DNA of 64,000 bases from Roseomonas sp. AR75 (lineage in GTDB: Bacteria; Pseudomonadota; Alphaproteobacteria; Acetobacterales; Acetobacteraceae). The position numbers were made by a program, and so were the translations under genes. Shown here piece by piece: positions 43,037 to 51,004 of this stretch (position 1 is the stretch's first letter; the number at the start of each line of letters is the position of its first letter). The stretch covers positions 558,001 to 622,000 of the forward strand of contig NZ_STGB01000006.1 of the NCBI RefSeq assembly GCF_005222815.1. The letters are read 5' to 3'. Under the pieces are notes generated by a model. It worked only from the letters and a program-made list of their open reading frames with translations. It made no database searches and had not been told where the DNA came from.

Positions 43037-44086
43037 TCAAGCCCCCGCGGCGGGACGGCGGCGCGCCACCATCAGGCCGGCCATCCCGACCAGCAGCAGC
43101 CCCACCGCGCCGGGCGCGGGGATCGCGGCCATAGCGGTATCCGCGATCAGCAGATGGGCGGCCGCGGAGGGATGCAGGTCGTCGAAGAACAGCGAGGTGG
43201 CCTGCTGGCCGGGGCTGCACACCAGGTTGGCAGGGTTGGTGACGGTGTAGTTGACGGGGCCGCCCACCAGGCAGGCATCCGTCGCGTTGGTCAGGCCGAA
43301 GGCACCGGGATTCGCCACGGCGCGGTTGATCAGGTCGAAGGTGTCCACCTCCAGTACCCGGACGCCCTGCTGCGCATCGAAGGCCGCCAGGCCACTCGCG
43401 AGCGCGGTGTTGAACGCGGCCGCGATGCCGGTGCCCGCGGCGCTGGAGAGCGGGTCGCCGTTCAGCCGCGGCGTCTTGCCCAGATCGGGCAGGTTCAGCA
43501 CCAGGAAATTGCGTGCGCCGGCATCCTCGAGCGCCTGCAACTGGCCGAGCAGTGAAGAGACGGAGGTCGCGATGGCGTTGTTGACGAAGATGGCGCGTGC
43601 GACGGGGTCGGCGATCACGCTGGCATCCAGCAGCGTCTGCAGCATGTCGTTCGACCCCGCCCAGACGGCGTAGAGCGCGTTGGAGGGGGCAGCGCCGCCG
43701 GTCGCGACGAGGAACGAGGCGACCTGGCCGGGAAGGTTGATGAAGGTGCCGAAGGACGGCGGCAGCGGCGGCGGCGGCGTCGCTGTGGTGGTCTGCGCGA
43801 GGCCATAGGCATAGACGTTGCCGCCCGCGAGGGAGGGCGCGCTCGATCCGAGGCCGAGACGCTGGGACAGCCGGTCGGTCCAGGTGTTGCCGTTGGTGAA
43901 CTGCCCCGCGGCATAGGGGGCGACCGGCGCCGCGCCGGCGGTGGCAAGGAACAGGTTGCCACGATCCGTCAGGCTGTCGCCGAAGGCATAGACGCCGGCA
44001 TAGCCGGCCTCGGCCGGGCGTGCGACGAGCGGCGCGGCTGCGATCAGGCCAAGCATCACCACGCGCTGGACGAAGCGGCGCATCAT
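43037..44086 (-). CDS. Secreted GDSL/SGNH esterase with PEP-CTERM-like tail
   Basis: A 349-residue exported protein. Signal peptide (about 1-27, ending ARPAEA), then block I FGDSLTDRGN with nucleophile S38, oxyanion residues in the GSND motif (WAGSNDM) and the C-terminal D-x-H of block V (DLHPSAAAH). The end, IPAPGAVGLLLVGMAGLMVA followed by an RRR cluster, is a PEP-CTERM-type sorting signal, in the P-A-P-G variant, implying anchoring by an exosortase. AGGAGG lies 8 nt before the first of two tandem ATGs. Substrate probably a lipid or acetylated polysaccharide ester. Confidence 0.88.
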   Translation of the reverse strand: MMRRFVQRVVMLGLIAAAPLVARPAEAGYAGVYAFGDSLTDRGNLFLATAGAAPVAPYAAGQFTNGNTWTDRLSQRLGLGSSAPSLAGGNVYAYGLAQTTTATPPPPLPPSFGTFINLPGQVASFLVATGGAAPSNALYAVWAGSNDMLQTLLDASVIADPVARAIFVNNAIATSVSSLLGQLQALEDAGARNFLVLNLPDLGKTPRLNGDPLSSAAGTGIAAAFNTALASGLAAFDAQQGVRVLEVDTFDLINRAVANPGAFGLTNATDACLVGGPVNYTVTNPANLVCSPGQQATSLFFDDLHPSAAAHLLIADTAMAAIPAPGAVGLLLVGMAGLMVARRRPAAGA

Positions 44087-44196
44087 CACTCTCTCCTCCT
44101 GGTTGCAGGGAGGTTCCCGCAGCCCGGCCATTTCGGCAAGCTCACGAACGGGTGAGGGCACAACCCATGCGCACGGCCGCGCCCGTAAGTCGGCCG

Positions 44197-44211
44197 TTGA
44201 TCGGATATCAA
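44197..44211. promoter_or_regulatory. Operator-like inverted repeat before the HARE-HTH gene
   Basis: TTGAT and ATCAA (44197-44201, 44207-44211) flank a 5-bp spacer, 21 bp before the ATG. It coincides with the start of the AT-rich block. Could be the binding site of the HTH protein itself; no -10/-35 pair is convincing. Confidence 0.3.
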
Positions 44212-44231
44212 AACAGTGCCATCGTGAAAGA

Positions 44232-45002
44232 ATGGCGAAACTAAGTACACAACATATCAAAAAGCGAGCTCTTGAGCTCCTTGCTGAAGCGCCGGACGGG
44301 GTCAGGTATGGCACGCTTGTCAAAATGATCCATGCTGAAGCGCCGGACACGCCAATCAATACGATCGGTGGATCTATCCATGACCTCCGTGTTAAGGGCG
44401 ATGAAATCGAAGTCCCAACCAAGGGCCTTTGGGTGCTGAAGAACTCCGCGCTTCCGACTACAGTCGTGCCTGTTGTATCGAAGGGACACGGGAAGAACAA
44501 CAACGCGTCACAACTCGCAGAGGTAAGCTTCTACGAGCCCCTAGCGAATTGGTTGCGCGACGAGGCGGATGAAGTAACAGAAGCTTTTCCGCTTGGCGGG
44601 GCAGGGTTTAAGGATAAATGGGGCACCCCTGACGTAGTAGGCGTATTGAAGCCAAAGACAGGCGATTTTGTGCCCTTTCCATTGGAGATCGTGGCAGTAG
44701 AGCTTAAGATAGATCCTTACCAATCCATAACAGCATTTGGTCAGGTCTGTGCTTATCGGCTTTTTTCTCACCGCGTGTATTTAGCGATGCCAGAGACAAT
44801 ACCAAATGCTGATCGCGACCGTCTCGAAAGCCTCTGTTCACTATTCGGAATCGGACTGATTTTTTTTGAATCGGATTCTTCGGACCCATCATTTCGTCTG
44901 GAGGTCCGTGCTATTAGAAATAGTCCAGATATGTTCTACGCAAACGACTTCGCGCGGCGCCTTCATCGTGCAGAACCGAAGATTTTCCATAAACTCTTCT
45001 GA
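44232..45002 (+). CDS. HARE-HTH plus PD-(D/E)XK nuclease-like protein (COG2958/HrgA-like)
   Basis: A 256-residue protein whose base composition is unlike its neighbours: two 60-bp lines that I counted were 40% and 50% GC, against 77% just outside. Residues 1-70 look like a HARE-HTH winged helix (TQHIKKRALELLAEAPDGVR, then TPINTIGGSIHDLR). Residues 95-190 have a PD-(D/E)XK core: D134 in GTPDVVGV, E157-x-K159 in VAVELKID, and Q171 in FGQVCAYR. HARE-HTH domains are known in restriction endonuclease contexts, so a DNA-cutting or DNA-repair role is plausible. No methylase is adjacent. Weak Shine-Dalgarno. Likely horizontally acquired. Confidence 0.82.
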   Translation: MAKLSTQHIKKRALELLAEAPDGVRYGTLVKMIHAEAPDTPINTIGGSIHDLRVKGDEIEVPTKGLWVLKNSALPTTVVPVVSKGHGKNNNASQLAEVSFYEPLANWLRDEADEVTEAFPLGGAGFKDKWGTPDVVGVLKPKTGDFVPFPLEIVAVELKIDPYQSITAFGQVCAYRLFSHRVYLAMPETIPNADRDRLESLCSLFGIGLIFFESDSSDPSFRLEVRAIRNSPDMFYANDFARRLHRAEPKIFHKLF

Positions 45003-45021
45003 GAACCCCTTTTCCTGCGAT

Positions 45022-45996
45022 CTATCGACGCGGCGCGGCCGCGCGTGCCAGGCGGTCGTTGATCGCGGCGCCGAGCCCGGCTGTCGGCACCGGCATCGCG
45101 GCGATGCGCGTCAGTCCCAGGCGCTGCCCCTCCGCATCCAGCCAGCGCAAGCCGGCGAAGAGCCGCGCCGCCGCTTCCTGCGTGTCACCGCCAGGCGAGA
45201 GGTTCCACAGCGCGCCGGCGCCGTGCAGCGGCGTCGGGCCGAAGGCGAGCAGCGCCTCCCCGGCGCCGACCTCCGTCGCGTCCGGCCGCACCGGCAGGGA
45301 TGGCGCGTAGTGGGACAGCAGCATCCCCGGGCTGCGCAGGCTCCGCGTCGCCTCGGCGGCGGACAGCGGTACGGGGCGGCCGACCGGCCCGATGGCGGCC
45401 TCGACCGCCTCCACCGGCACGCCGCCGGGCCGCAGCAGCACCGCGCCGCCGGCCGAAATGTCCAGCACGGTGCTTTCCACCCCGACGGTACAGGGCCCGC
45501 CATCCAGCACAGCGGCGATTCGGCCGCCCAGGCTTTCGAGAACATGCGCCGGCGTGGTCGGGCTGACGCTGCCGGAGCGGTTCGCGGAGGGTCCGACCAC
45601 CGGTCGCCCGACCGCCCGCAGCATCTCCAGCGCCAGGGGATGCGCGGGCACCCGCACCGCCAGCGTGTCCAGCCCCGCCCCGGCCAGCAGGTCCACCCGG
45701 CTTGTCGCGCGCCGCGGCAGGACCAGCGTCAGAGGGCCGGGCCAGAACAGGCGTGCCAACTCGCGCGCCCGGTCGTCCGCGACCACGTCGGAATCGAAGG
45801 CCGCAGCAGCCGAAGGAAAATGACAGATCAGGGGATTGAAGTGGGGACGGCCCTTGGCCGCGAAGACCGCCGCGACGGCGCGCCCGCCGAAGGCGTCAGC
45901 GCCGAGGCCGTAGACCGTCTCGGTGGGGAAGGCGACGAGTTCGCCCGCGCGCAGCAGCGCGGCGGCTTCCGCGGGATCGGTGATGAGGCGCGTCAT
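45022..45996 (-). CDS. tsaC: Threonylcarbamoyl-AMP synthase, Sua5 type
   Basis: A 324-residue enzyme that makes threonylcarbamoyl-AMP from threonine, bicarbonate and ATP for the t6A37 tRNA modification. The YrdC domain (residues 10-190) has GELVAFPTETVYGLGADA and KGRPHFNPL; the C-terminal Sua5 domain (about 220-324) begins after SPGMLLSHYAPSLP, so this is the long Sua5 form, not the short TsaC. Its ATG overlaps the cysQ stop by 4 bp. Its stop is 19 bp from the HARE-HTH gene stop. Essential in most bacteria. Confidence 0.94.
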   Translation of the reverse strand: MTRLITDPAEAAALLRAGELVAFPTETVYGLGADAFGGRAVAAVFAAKGRPHFNPLICHFPSAAAAFDSDVVADDRARELARLFWPGPLTLVLPRRATSRVDLLAGAGLDTLAVRVPAHPLALEMLRAVGRPVVGPSANRSGSVSPTTPAHVLESLGGRIAAVLDGGPCTVGVESTVLDISAGGAVLLRPGGVPVEAVEAAIGPVGRPVPLSAAEATRSLRSPGMLLSHYAPSLPVRPDATEVGAGEALLAFGPTPLHGAGALWNLSPGGDTQEAAARLFAGLRWLDAEGQRLGLTRIAAMPVPTAGLGAAINDRLARAAAPRR

Positions 45997-46754
45997 CCCA
46001 AGCCGCGCGCCAGGAAGGGCGGGTTGGCCCAGCCGGGCTTGCCATAGCGCATCGGCGTGCCGTCCCACTCCGCGACGTCGCCGCCCGCGGCGCGCAGCAC
46101 GGCCTCGGCGGCGGCGGTGTCCCATTCCATGGTCGGGCCGAAGCGCGGGTAGAGATCGGCGCTGCCTTCCGCCAGACGGCAGAATTTCTCCGCCGAGCCG
46201 ATGTTCACGATGCGCTGCGCGCGCCGGGCACGGGCGAAGTCGGCGATGCGGGCGTCCTTCGCATAGTGCCGGCTGGCCATCACCACCGGCCCCTCCGCCG
46301 GCTCGCGCCGCGCGGCGATGTTCGTGCGTCCGCCGGCGGCTTCCTTCCACGCGCCGAGGCCGACGATGCCACTGAACAGCTCGCCGGTCGCCGGCAGCGC
46401 CACCGCGCCGAGCAGCGGGCGGCCCGCCGCCACCAGTCCGATGCACACGGCGAAGCTGTCGGTGCCCTCGGCGAATTCGCGCGTGCCGTCGAGCGGGTCC
46501 ACCAGCCAGAACCGGTCCCCGCGCGCGGCGACATGCCCGGCTTCCACCTCCTCCTCCGCCACCACGGGGATCGTCGGCGCGGCTTCCCGCAACCCCTCCA
46601 CGATCAGCGCCTCGGCGATCCGGTCGGCGGCGGTGACCGGCGAGAAGTCGCGCTTGCGTTCCACCGCGAAGCCGCCGGCGCGCACCGCCATGATGGCGTC
46701 GGCGGCCCGGCGCGCGAGATCCGCCGCCAGTTCGAGCAGGGCCCTGTCATCCAT
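45993..46754 (-). CDS. cysQ: 3'(2'),5'-bisphosphate nucleotidase CysQ / inositol monophosphatase family
   Basis: A 253-residue Mg/Li-sensitive phosphatase. Metal-binding motifs: VAEEEVEAG (around 65), WLVDPLDGTREFAEG (around 83-97) and the late aspartate in EWDTAAAEAVL. CysQ degrades 3'-phosphoadenosine 5'-phosphate from sulfate assimilation; the VDPLDGTREF spelling favours CysQ over SuhB. ATG 46754 is chosen after CCTGCC upstream. Coupled to the Sua5 gene by ATGA. Divergent from the pepA gene, 111 bp away. Confidence 0.9.
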   Translation of the reverse strand: MDDRALLELAADLARRAADAIMAVRAGGFAVERKRDFSPVTAADRIAEALIVEGLREAAPTIPVVAEEEVEAGHVAARGDRFWLVDPLDGTREFAEGTDSFAVCIGLVAAGRPLLGAVALPATGELFSGIVGLGAWKEAAGGRTNIAARREPAEGPVVMASRHYAKDARIADFARARRAQRIVNIGSAEKFCRLAEGSADLYPRFGPTMEWDTAAAEAVLRAAGGDVAEWDGTPMRYGKPGWANPPFLARGLG

Positions 46755-46865
46755 GGCAGGCGCCTTACAAGCCGGGGGACGCGGCGCCAAGCCGCACCCG
46801 CTTGCCCCGACCGCCGCGCCCGGTGATAGGCTGCGACAAGACGAAAGAAACGGAATCGCCCGCGC

Positions 46866-48338
46866 ATGCCAGACATCGCCTTCGTGAAGCCCGCCCTGCC
46901 CCGCAGCGGGGCGCTGGTGCTCTGCATGACCGAAGGCGACCCGCCCGCCGGCCTGGCCCGCGAGGCCGAGGAGGCCAGCGGCGGCCTGCTCGCCCGCGCG
47001 CTGGAGGCCGCCGGCTTCAAGGGCCGCAAGGGCCAGGCGACCACGCTCTACGCCCTCGGCCCCTGGAGCCGGGTGGTCGCGGTCGGCCTGGGCAAGGCGG
47101 CGGAGCTCTCGGCCGAGGCCGCGGAAGCCGCCGGCGGCGCCATCGCGCCGGCGCTGGCGCAGGAGCGCGAGGCGACCGTGGCCGCCGAGGCGCTGGACGC
47201 CAGGTTGGCCGCGCATCTCGGCCTGGGTGCGCTGCTGCGCGGCTGGCGCTTCGACCGCTACCGGACGAAGGAGAAGGAGGAGGACAAGCCCAAGCTCGAG
47301 CGTCTCGCGATCGCGACCGGGAATGTCGCCGCGGCGAAGTCCGAATTCGCCCCGCTGCGCGGCATCGCCGACGGCGTCTTCCTGGCGCGCGAACTGGTCA
47401 GCGAGCCGCCGAACGTGCTGCACCCCGTTGAATTCGCCGAACGCTGCAAGGGACTGGAGCGGCTCGGAGTCGAGGTCGAGGTGATGGGGCCGAAGGAGCT
47501 GAAGAGGCTCGGCTTTGGCGCGATGCTCGGCGTGGCGCAGGGCTCGGCGCATGAGGCGCGCATGGTGGTCATGCAGTGGAAGGGCGCGCCGCGCGGCAGG
47601 AAGCAGAAGCCGCTGGCGCTGATCGGCAAGGGCGTGACCTTCGACACCGGCGGCATCTCCATCAAGCCCGCCGGCGGGATGGAGGACATGAAGTGGGACA
47701 TGGCCGGTGCCGGCGCGGTGGTGGGCGCGATGGCCGCGATCGCCGGGCGCAAGGCGAAGGCCGATGTGGTCGGGCTGGTGGGCCTCGTCGAGAACATGCC
47801 CTCCGGCACCGCGCAGCGGCCGGGCGACGTGGTGAAGACCGCCTCGGGCCAGACGGTGGAGGTGATCAACACCGATGCCGAAGGGCGCCTGGTACTCGCC
47901 GATGTCATGTGGTACTGCCAGGAGCGCTTCGATCCGCGCGGCATGGTGGACCTCGCCACGCTGACCGGCGCGATCATCATCGCGCTCGGCCATGAGCATG
48001 CGGGCCTGTTCAGCAACGACGAGGCGCTGGCCCAGCAGGTGATCGCGGCCGGCGCTTCGGTGGGCGAGAAGTGCTGGCGCATGCCGCTCGGCGATGCCTA
48101 CGACAAGCAGATCAAGTCCGACATCGCCGACATGAAGAATGTCGGCGGGCGTCCCGGCGGCTCCATCACCGCGGCGCAGTTCCTGCAGCGCTTCACCAAC
48201 GGCAAGCCCTGGGTGCATCTCGACATCGCCGGCACGGCCTGGAGCAGCAAGGATTCGGCGACGGTGCCGAAGGGCGCGACGGCCTTCGGCGTGCGGCTGC
48301 TGGACCGCCTCGTCGCGGAGACGATGGAGGAGGGCTGA
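46866..48338 (+). CDS. pepA: Leucyl aminopeptidase (M17), canonical copy
   Basis: A 490-residue M17 aminopeptidase. The catalytic C-terminal domain has GKGVTFDTGGISIKP (metal-binding lysine and aspartate, near residue 255), MKWDMAGAGAV, and NTDAEGRLVLADV with the paired acidic ligands and arginine. The signature octapeptide NTDAEGRL is intact. PepA trims peptides and in E. coli also binds DNA as an accessory factor. A second, diverged M17 paralogue follows 9 bp later. In E. coli pepA is followed by holC, and the same pairing is seen here beyond the insertions. Confidence 0.95.
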   Translation: MPDIAFVKPALPRSGALVLCMTEGDPPAGLAREAEEASGGLLARALEAAGFKGRKGQATTLYALGPWSRVVAVGLGKAAELSAEAAEAAGGAIAPALAQEREATVAAEALDARLAAHLGLGALLRGWRFDRYRTKEKEEDKPKLERLAIATGNVAAAKSEFAPLRGIADGVFLARELVSEPPNVLHPVEFAERCKGLERLGVEVEVMGPKELKRLGFGAMLGVAQGSAHEARMVVMQWKGAPRGRKQKPLALIGKGVTFDTGGISIKPAGGMEDMKWDMAGAGAVVGAMAAIAGRKAKADVVGLVGLVENMPSGTAQRPGDVVKTASGQTVEVINTDAEGRLVLADVMWYCQERFDPRGMVDLATLTGAIIIALGHEHAGLFSNDEALAQQVIAAGASVGEKCWRMPLGDAYDKQIKSDIADMKNVGGRPGGSITAAQFLQRFTNGKPWVHLDIAGTAWSSKDSATVPKGATAFGVRLLDRLVAETMEEG

Positions 48339-48347
48339 GCCCTTCCC

Positions 48348-49796
48348 ATGCTGAAGGTTTCCTTTCGTCGCGCCTCGCCCGATCCGGCGCTGCCGCTCGT
48401 GCGCCCCATTGCCGCCGTGCCCGCGGGCATGGAAGCGGTCGCGGCGGCGCAGGGCTTTCGTGCGGAAGCGGGGCAGGTGCTGGAAGCGGCGGCGGCGCCG
48501 CGGCGCATCTGGCTCGGCCTCGGCGCCGGCACGCGCCAGGAGGCCGAGATCGCCGGCGCCGCCGCGGCCGCGCGGTTGCACGAGACGCCACAGCTTCTGC
48601 TGGATGCGACACGGCTCGCCGTGGAGACCACCTGCGCGCTTGCCGCCGGCGCCGCGCTGCGCGCCTGGCGCTTCGATGCGCATCGCACGCGCGACGTCGC
48701 GCCGCGCCTCGCGCGCCTGGTCGTGCTGACCGAGGATGTCGCCACGGCGAAAGCCTGTTGGGAAGCGACGAGTGCGGCGGTGCGCGGTTGCCTCTTCGCG
48801 CGCGAGCTCGTCGCGGAGCCCGCGAACCACCTGACGACGAAGAGCTTCGTGAAGCGCCTGGAAGGCCTGGCCGAGCACGGCATCCATGTGGACGTGCTCG
48901 GCCGCAAGCGGCTGACGCGCGCGGGCTTCGGCGGGCTGCTCGCGGTGGGCGCGGGCGGCTCCACGCCGCCGCGACTCGCGGTGCTGCGCTGGCGCGGCAG
49001 CATCGCCGCGCCGCCGGTGGTCTTCGTCGGCAAGGGCATCGTCTTCGACACCGGCGGCATCTCCATCAAGCCGGCCCAGGGGATGGAGACGATGCGCGCC
49101 GACATGGCGGGTGCGGCCGCCTGCGCGGGCGCGATGCTGTCGCTCGCGCTGCGCCGCAGTCCCGCACCCGCCGTCGCGGTGCTGGCGATCGCGGAGAACG
49201 CGACGGATGCGCGGAGCTACCGCCCCTCCGACGTGTTGCGCATGCTCTCGGGCCGCACGGTGGAGGTGGTGGACACCGACGCCGAAGGCCGCCTGGTGCT
49301 GGCCGATGCGCTGCACTACGCCACCAGCCGCTTCCGGCCGCGCGCGGTGGTGGACCTCGCCACGCTGACCGGCGCCATCGTGTCCGCGCTGGGGCATCAT
49401 CGCGCCGGGCTCTTCGGCAACGACGCGGCGCTGATGTCCGCCCTCGCCGCGGCGGGGGAGGCGGTGGGCGAGGCGCTGTGGCCGATGCCGATCGGCGAGG
49501 GCCATCGCGCCGACCTCGCTTCCGACATCGCCGACCTGCGGCAATGCATGCCGTCGGCGCGCGGGGAGGGCGGCTGGGCGGCACGCTTCATCCCCGACGC
49601 CTGCCACGCCGCCGCCTTCCTGCGCGAATTCGTGGCCGAAGGCGTGCCCTGGGCGCATCTCGACATCGCCGGCGTGGACACGCAGGACGCGCCGCATCCG
49701 CTCGGCCCCGCCGGCCCGACCGGCTTCGGCGTGCGGCTGCTGGATGCGCTGGTCGCGGCGCAGTTCGAGGAAGAGGACCACCATGCGGCGCCTTGA
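48348..49796 (+). CDS. Second leucyl aminopeptidase (M17) paralogue
   Basis: A 482-residue M17 paralogue arranged in tandem. It retains GKGIVFDTGGISIKP (near residue 228), MRADMAGAAA and DTDAEGRLVLADA; the asparagine of the signature is aspartate, but all metal ligands and the arginine stay. The N-terminal domain is much diverged from the first copy. Both copies appear active by residue, so this is a duplication with divergence, not a pseudogene. Specificity may differ. Confidence 0.92.
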   Translation: MLKVSFRRASPDPALPLVRPIAAVPAGMEAVAAAQGFRAEAGQVLEAAAAPRRIWLGLGAGTRQEAEIAGAAAAARLHETPQLLLDATRLAVETTCALAAGAALRAWRFDAHRTRDVAPRLARLVVLTEDVATAKACWEATSAAVRGCLFARELVAEPANHLTTKSFVKRLEGLAEHGIHVDVLGRKRLTRAGFGGLLAVGAGGSTPPRLAVLRWRGSIAAPPVVFVGKGIVFDTGGISIKPAQGMETMRADMAGAAACAGAMLSLALRRSPAPAVAVLAIAENATDARSYRPSDVLRMLSGRTVEVVDTDAEGRLVLADALHYATSRFRPRAVVDLATLTGAIVSALGHHRAGLFGNDAALMSALAAAGEAVGEALWPMPIGEGHRADLASDIADLRQCMPSARGEGGWAARFIPDACHAAAFLREFVAEGVPWAHLDIAGVDTQDAPHPLGPAGPTGFGVRLLDALVAAQFEEEDHHAAP

Positions 49797-49808
49797 GACG
49801 CGGCGTCG

Positions 49809-49842
49809 CGATGTGTATATCGGACCGGCTTCATACACATCG
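49809..49842. promoter_or_regulatory. Candidate VapB2 operator: perfect 10-bp inverted repeat
   Basis: CGATGTGTAT (49809-49818) and ATACACATCG (49833-49842) are exact inverse complements separated by 14 bp. They lie 8 bp before the VapB2 ATG. The arms are AT-rich in a GC-rich setting, and half-sites are about two helical turns apart. Likely autorepression site of the antitoxin. Confidence 0.65.
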
Positions 49843-49850
49843 GTCCCGCG

Positions 49851-50042
49851 ATGCGCACCAACATCGACATCGACGACCGCCTGATGGCGGAGGTCCTGAA
49901 GGAAACCGGCCTGCCCTCCAAGCGGGCGGCGGTGGAGGAGGCCTTGCGGACCCTGCTCCGCCTTCGTCGGCAGGCCCGGATCAGGGAACTGCGCGGCAAG
50001 ATCGCTTGGGAAGGCGACCTGGAGGAGAGCCGCAGGTCTTGA
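49851..50042 (+). CDS. vapB: VapB family antitoxin (module 2)
   Basis: A 63-residue antitoxin. MRTNIDIDDRLMAEVLKETG is the ribbon-helix-helix entry of the VapB family, followed by a KRAAVEEALRTLLRL helix and a charged tail ending WEGDLEESRRS, which usually blocks the toxin site. Located 54 bp after the second pepA copy, with an inverted repeat in the gap. It overlaps the toxin start by TTGA. Confidence 0.9.
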   Translation: MRTNIDIDDRLMAEVLKETGLPSKRAAVEEALRTLLRLRRQARIRELRGKIAWEGDLEESRRS

Positions 50043-50434
50043 TTCTGGTCGATACCTCGGTGTGGGTCGACTTCCTGCGCGACACGCCGAGCCCGGAGGC
50101 CGTTCTGCTCGACCGAATCCTCGACCGCCAGACCATCGTCGTAGGCGACCTCGTGCTGTGCGAGGTCCTGCAGGGCGTCGCCAACGAAGCGGCCGCGGCG
50201 CGTATCGAGGAGATGCTGCGAGAGTTCCTCATCATGCCCGTCTTGGACGACACGCTCGCCAGCGCGGCCGCCCACAACTTTCGTCATCTGCGCGGCTGCG
50301 GCGTGACGGTCCGGAAGACGATCGACCTTCTTATCGGGACCTTCTGCATACGGCATCGCTTCCGGCTGCTCCATCGCGACCGTGACTTCGACGCGATGGA
50401 GCAGCATCTCGGCCTGCGCGTGCTGCACGCCTGA
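50039..50434 (+). CDS. vapC: VapC family PIN-domain ribonuclease toxin (module 2)
   Basis: A 131-residue PIN-domain toxin. Active-site acids: D5 (LVDTSVWVDFLRD), E42 (LCEVLQG), D96 (KTIDLLIG) and the late HRDRDFD. TTG 50039 is the likely start because it overlaps the antitoxin stop (TTGA) and begins the conserved strand. The other possible starts lie downstream and would lose the first acid. It precedes holC by 4 bp, so it is wedged in the pepA-holC pair. Confidence 0.9.
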   Translation: MILVDTSVWVDFLRDTPSPEAVLLDRILDRQTIVVGDLVLCEVLQGVANEAAAARIEEMLREFLIMPVLDDTLASAAAHNFRHLRGCGVTVRKTIDLLIGTFCIRHRFRLLHRDRDFDAMEQHLGLRVLHA

Positions 50435-50438
50435 CGCC

Positions 50439-50897
50439 ATGGCCGAATACGGCTTCTACCACCTCACCCGCACGCCGCTGGAACGCGCCCTGCCGCGGCT
50501 GCTCGGGCGCGTGCTGGATGCCGGCGGGCGCGCGATGGTGCTGCTCGGCAGCCGGGAGCGGATGGAAGCGCTGGATGCCGCGCTCTGGACCGCGCCGGAG
50601 CCGGACTGGCTGCCGCATGGCACGCCGCGCACGGGCCACGCCGCGCTGCAGCCGATCTGGCTGACCACCGAGGACGCGCCGGCCGAAGGCGCGCCCAACG
50701 CCGCGCGCTTCCTGTTCCTGCTGGACGGCATGACCTCCGCCCGGCTCGGTATGTTCGAGCGCGTGCTCGACTTGTTCGATGGCAGCGACGAGGCGGCGGT
50801 GCAGGCCGCGCGCCAGCGCTGGCGTGATGCCAAGGCCGCCGGCCATGCGCTCACCTATTGGCAGCAGGGCGCGCGTGGCTGGGAGAAGGCGGGCTGA
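50439..50897 (+). CDS. holC: DNA polymerase III chi subunit
   Basis: A 152-residue chi subunit of the clamp-loader complex, which links polymerase III to single-stranded DNA-binding protein. It begins AEYGFYHLTRTPLERALPRLLGRVLDAGGRAMVL, and has FLFLLDG followed by FERVLDLFDGSDE, features of HolC. Its place after pepA matches E. coli, though two insertions separate them here. ATG is 4 bp after the vapC stop, so expression is likely tied to the same transcript. Confidence 0.92.
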   Translation: MAEYGFYHLTRTPLERALPRLLGRVLDAGGRAMVLLGSRERMEALDAALWTAPEPDWLPHGTPRTGHAALQPIWLTTEDAPAEGAPNAARFLFLLDGMTSARLGMFERVLDLFDGSDEAAVQAARQRWRDAKAAGHALTYWQQGARGWEKAG

Positions 50898-51004
50898 GCG
50901 TGGCGCATGGGAACACCCTGCGCACGAACCGCCCGCGCAACTTGCGCGCGCCGCGCCGCGCGCCCTAGCGTGCGCGCGCGCCACACGGCGCGAGGAGACG
51001 GGCG

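Noticed and set aside
48348..49796. Second pepA copy as a pseudogene
   Set aside because: The frame is intact, and the metal ligands (GKG, MAG, DTDAEGR) are all present, so it is annotated as a functional paralogue.
45993..49838. A 1281-codon minus-strand frame covering cysQ and the two pepA genes
   Set aside because: Only the last 253 codons are real (cysQ). The rest is antisense to pepA and its paralogue.
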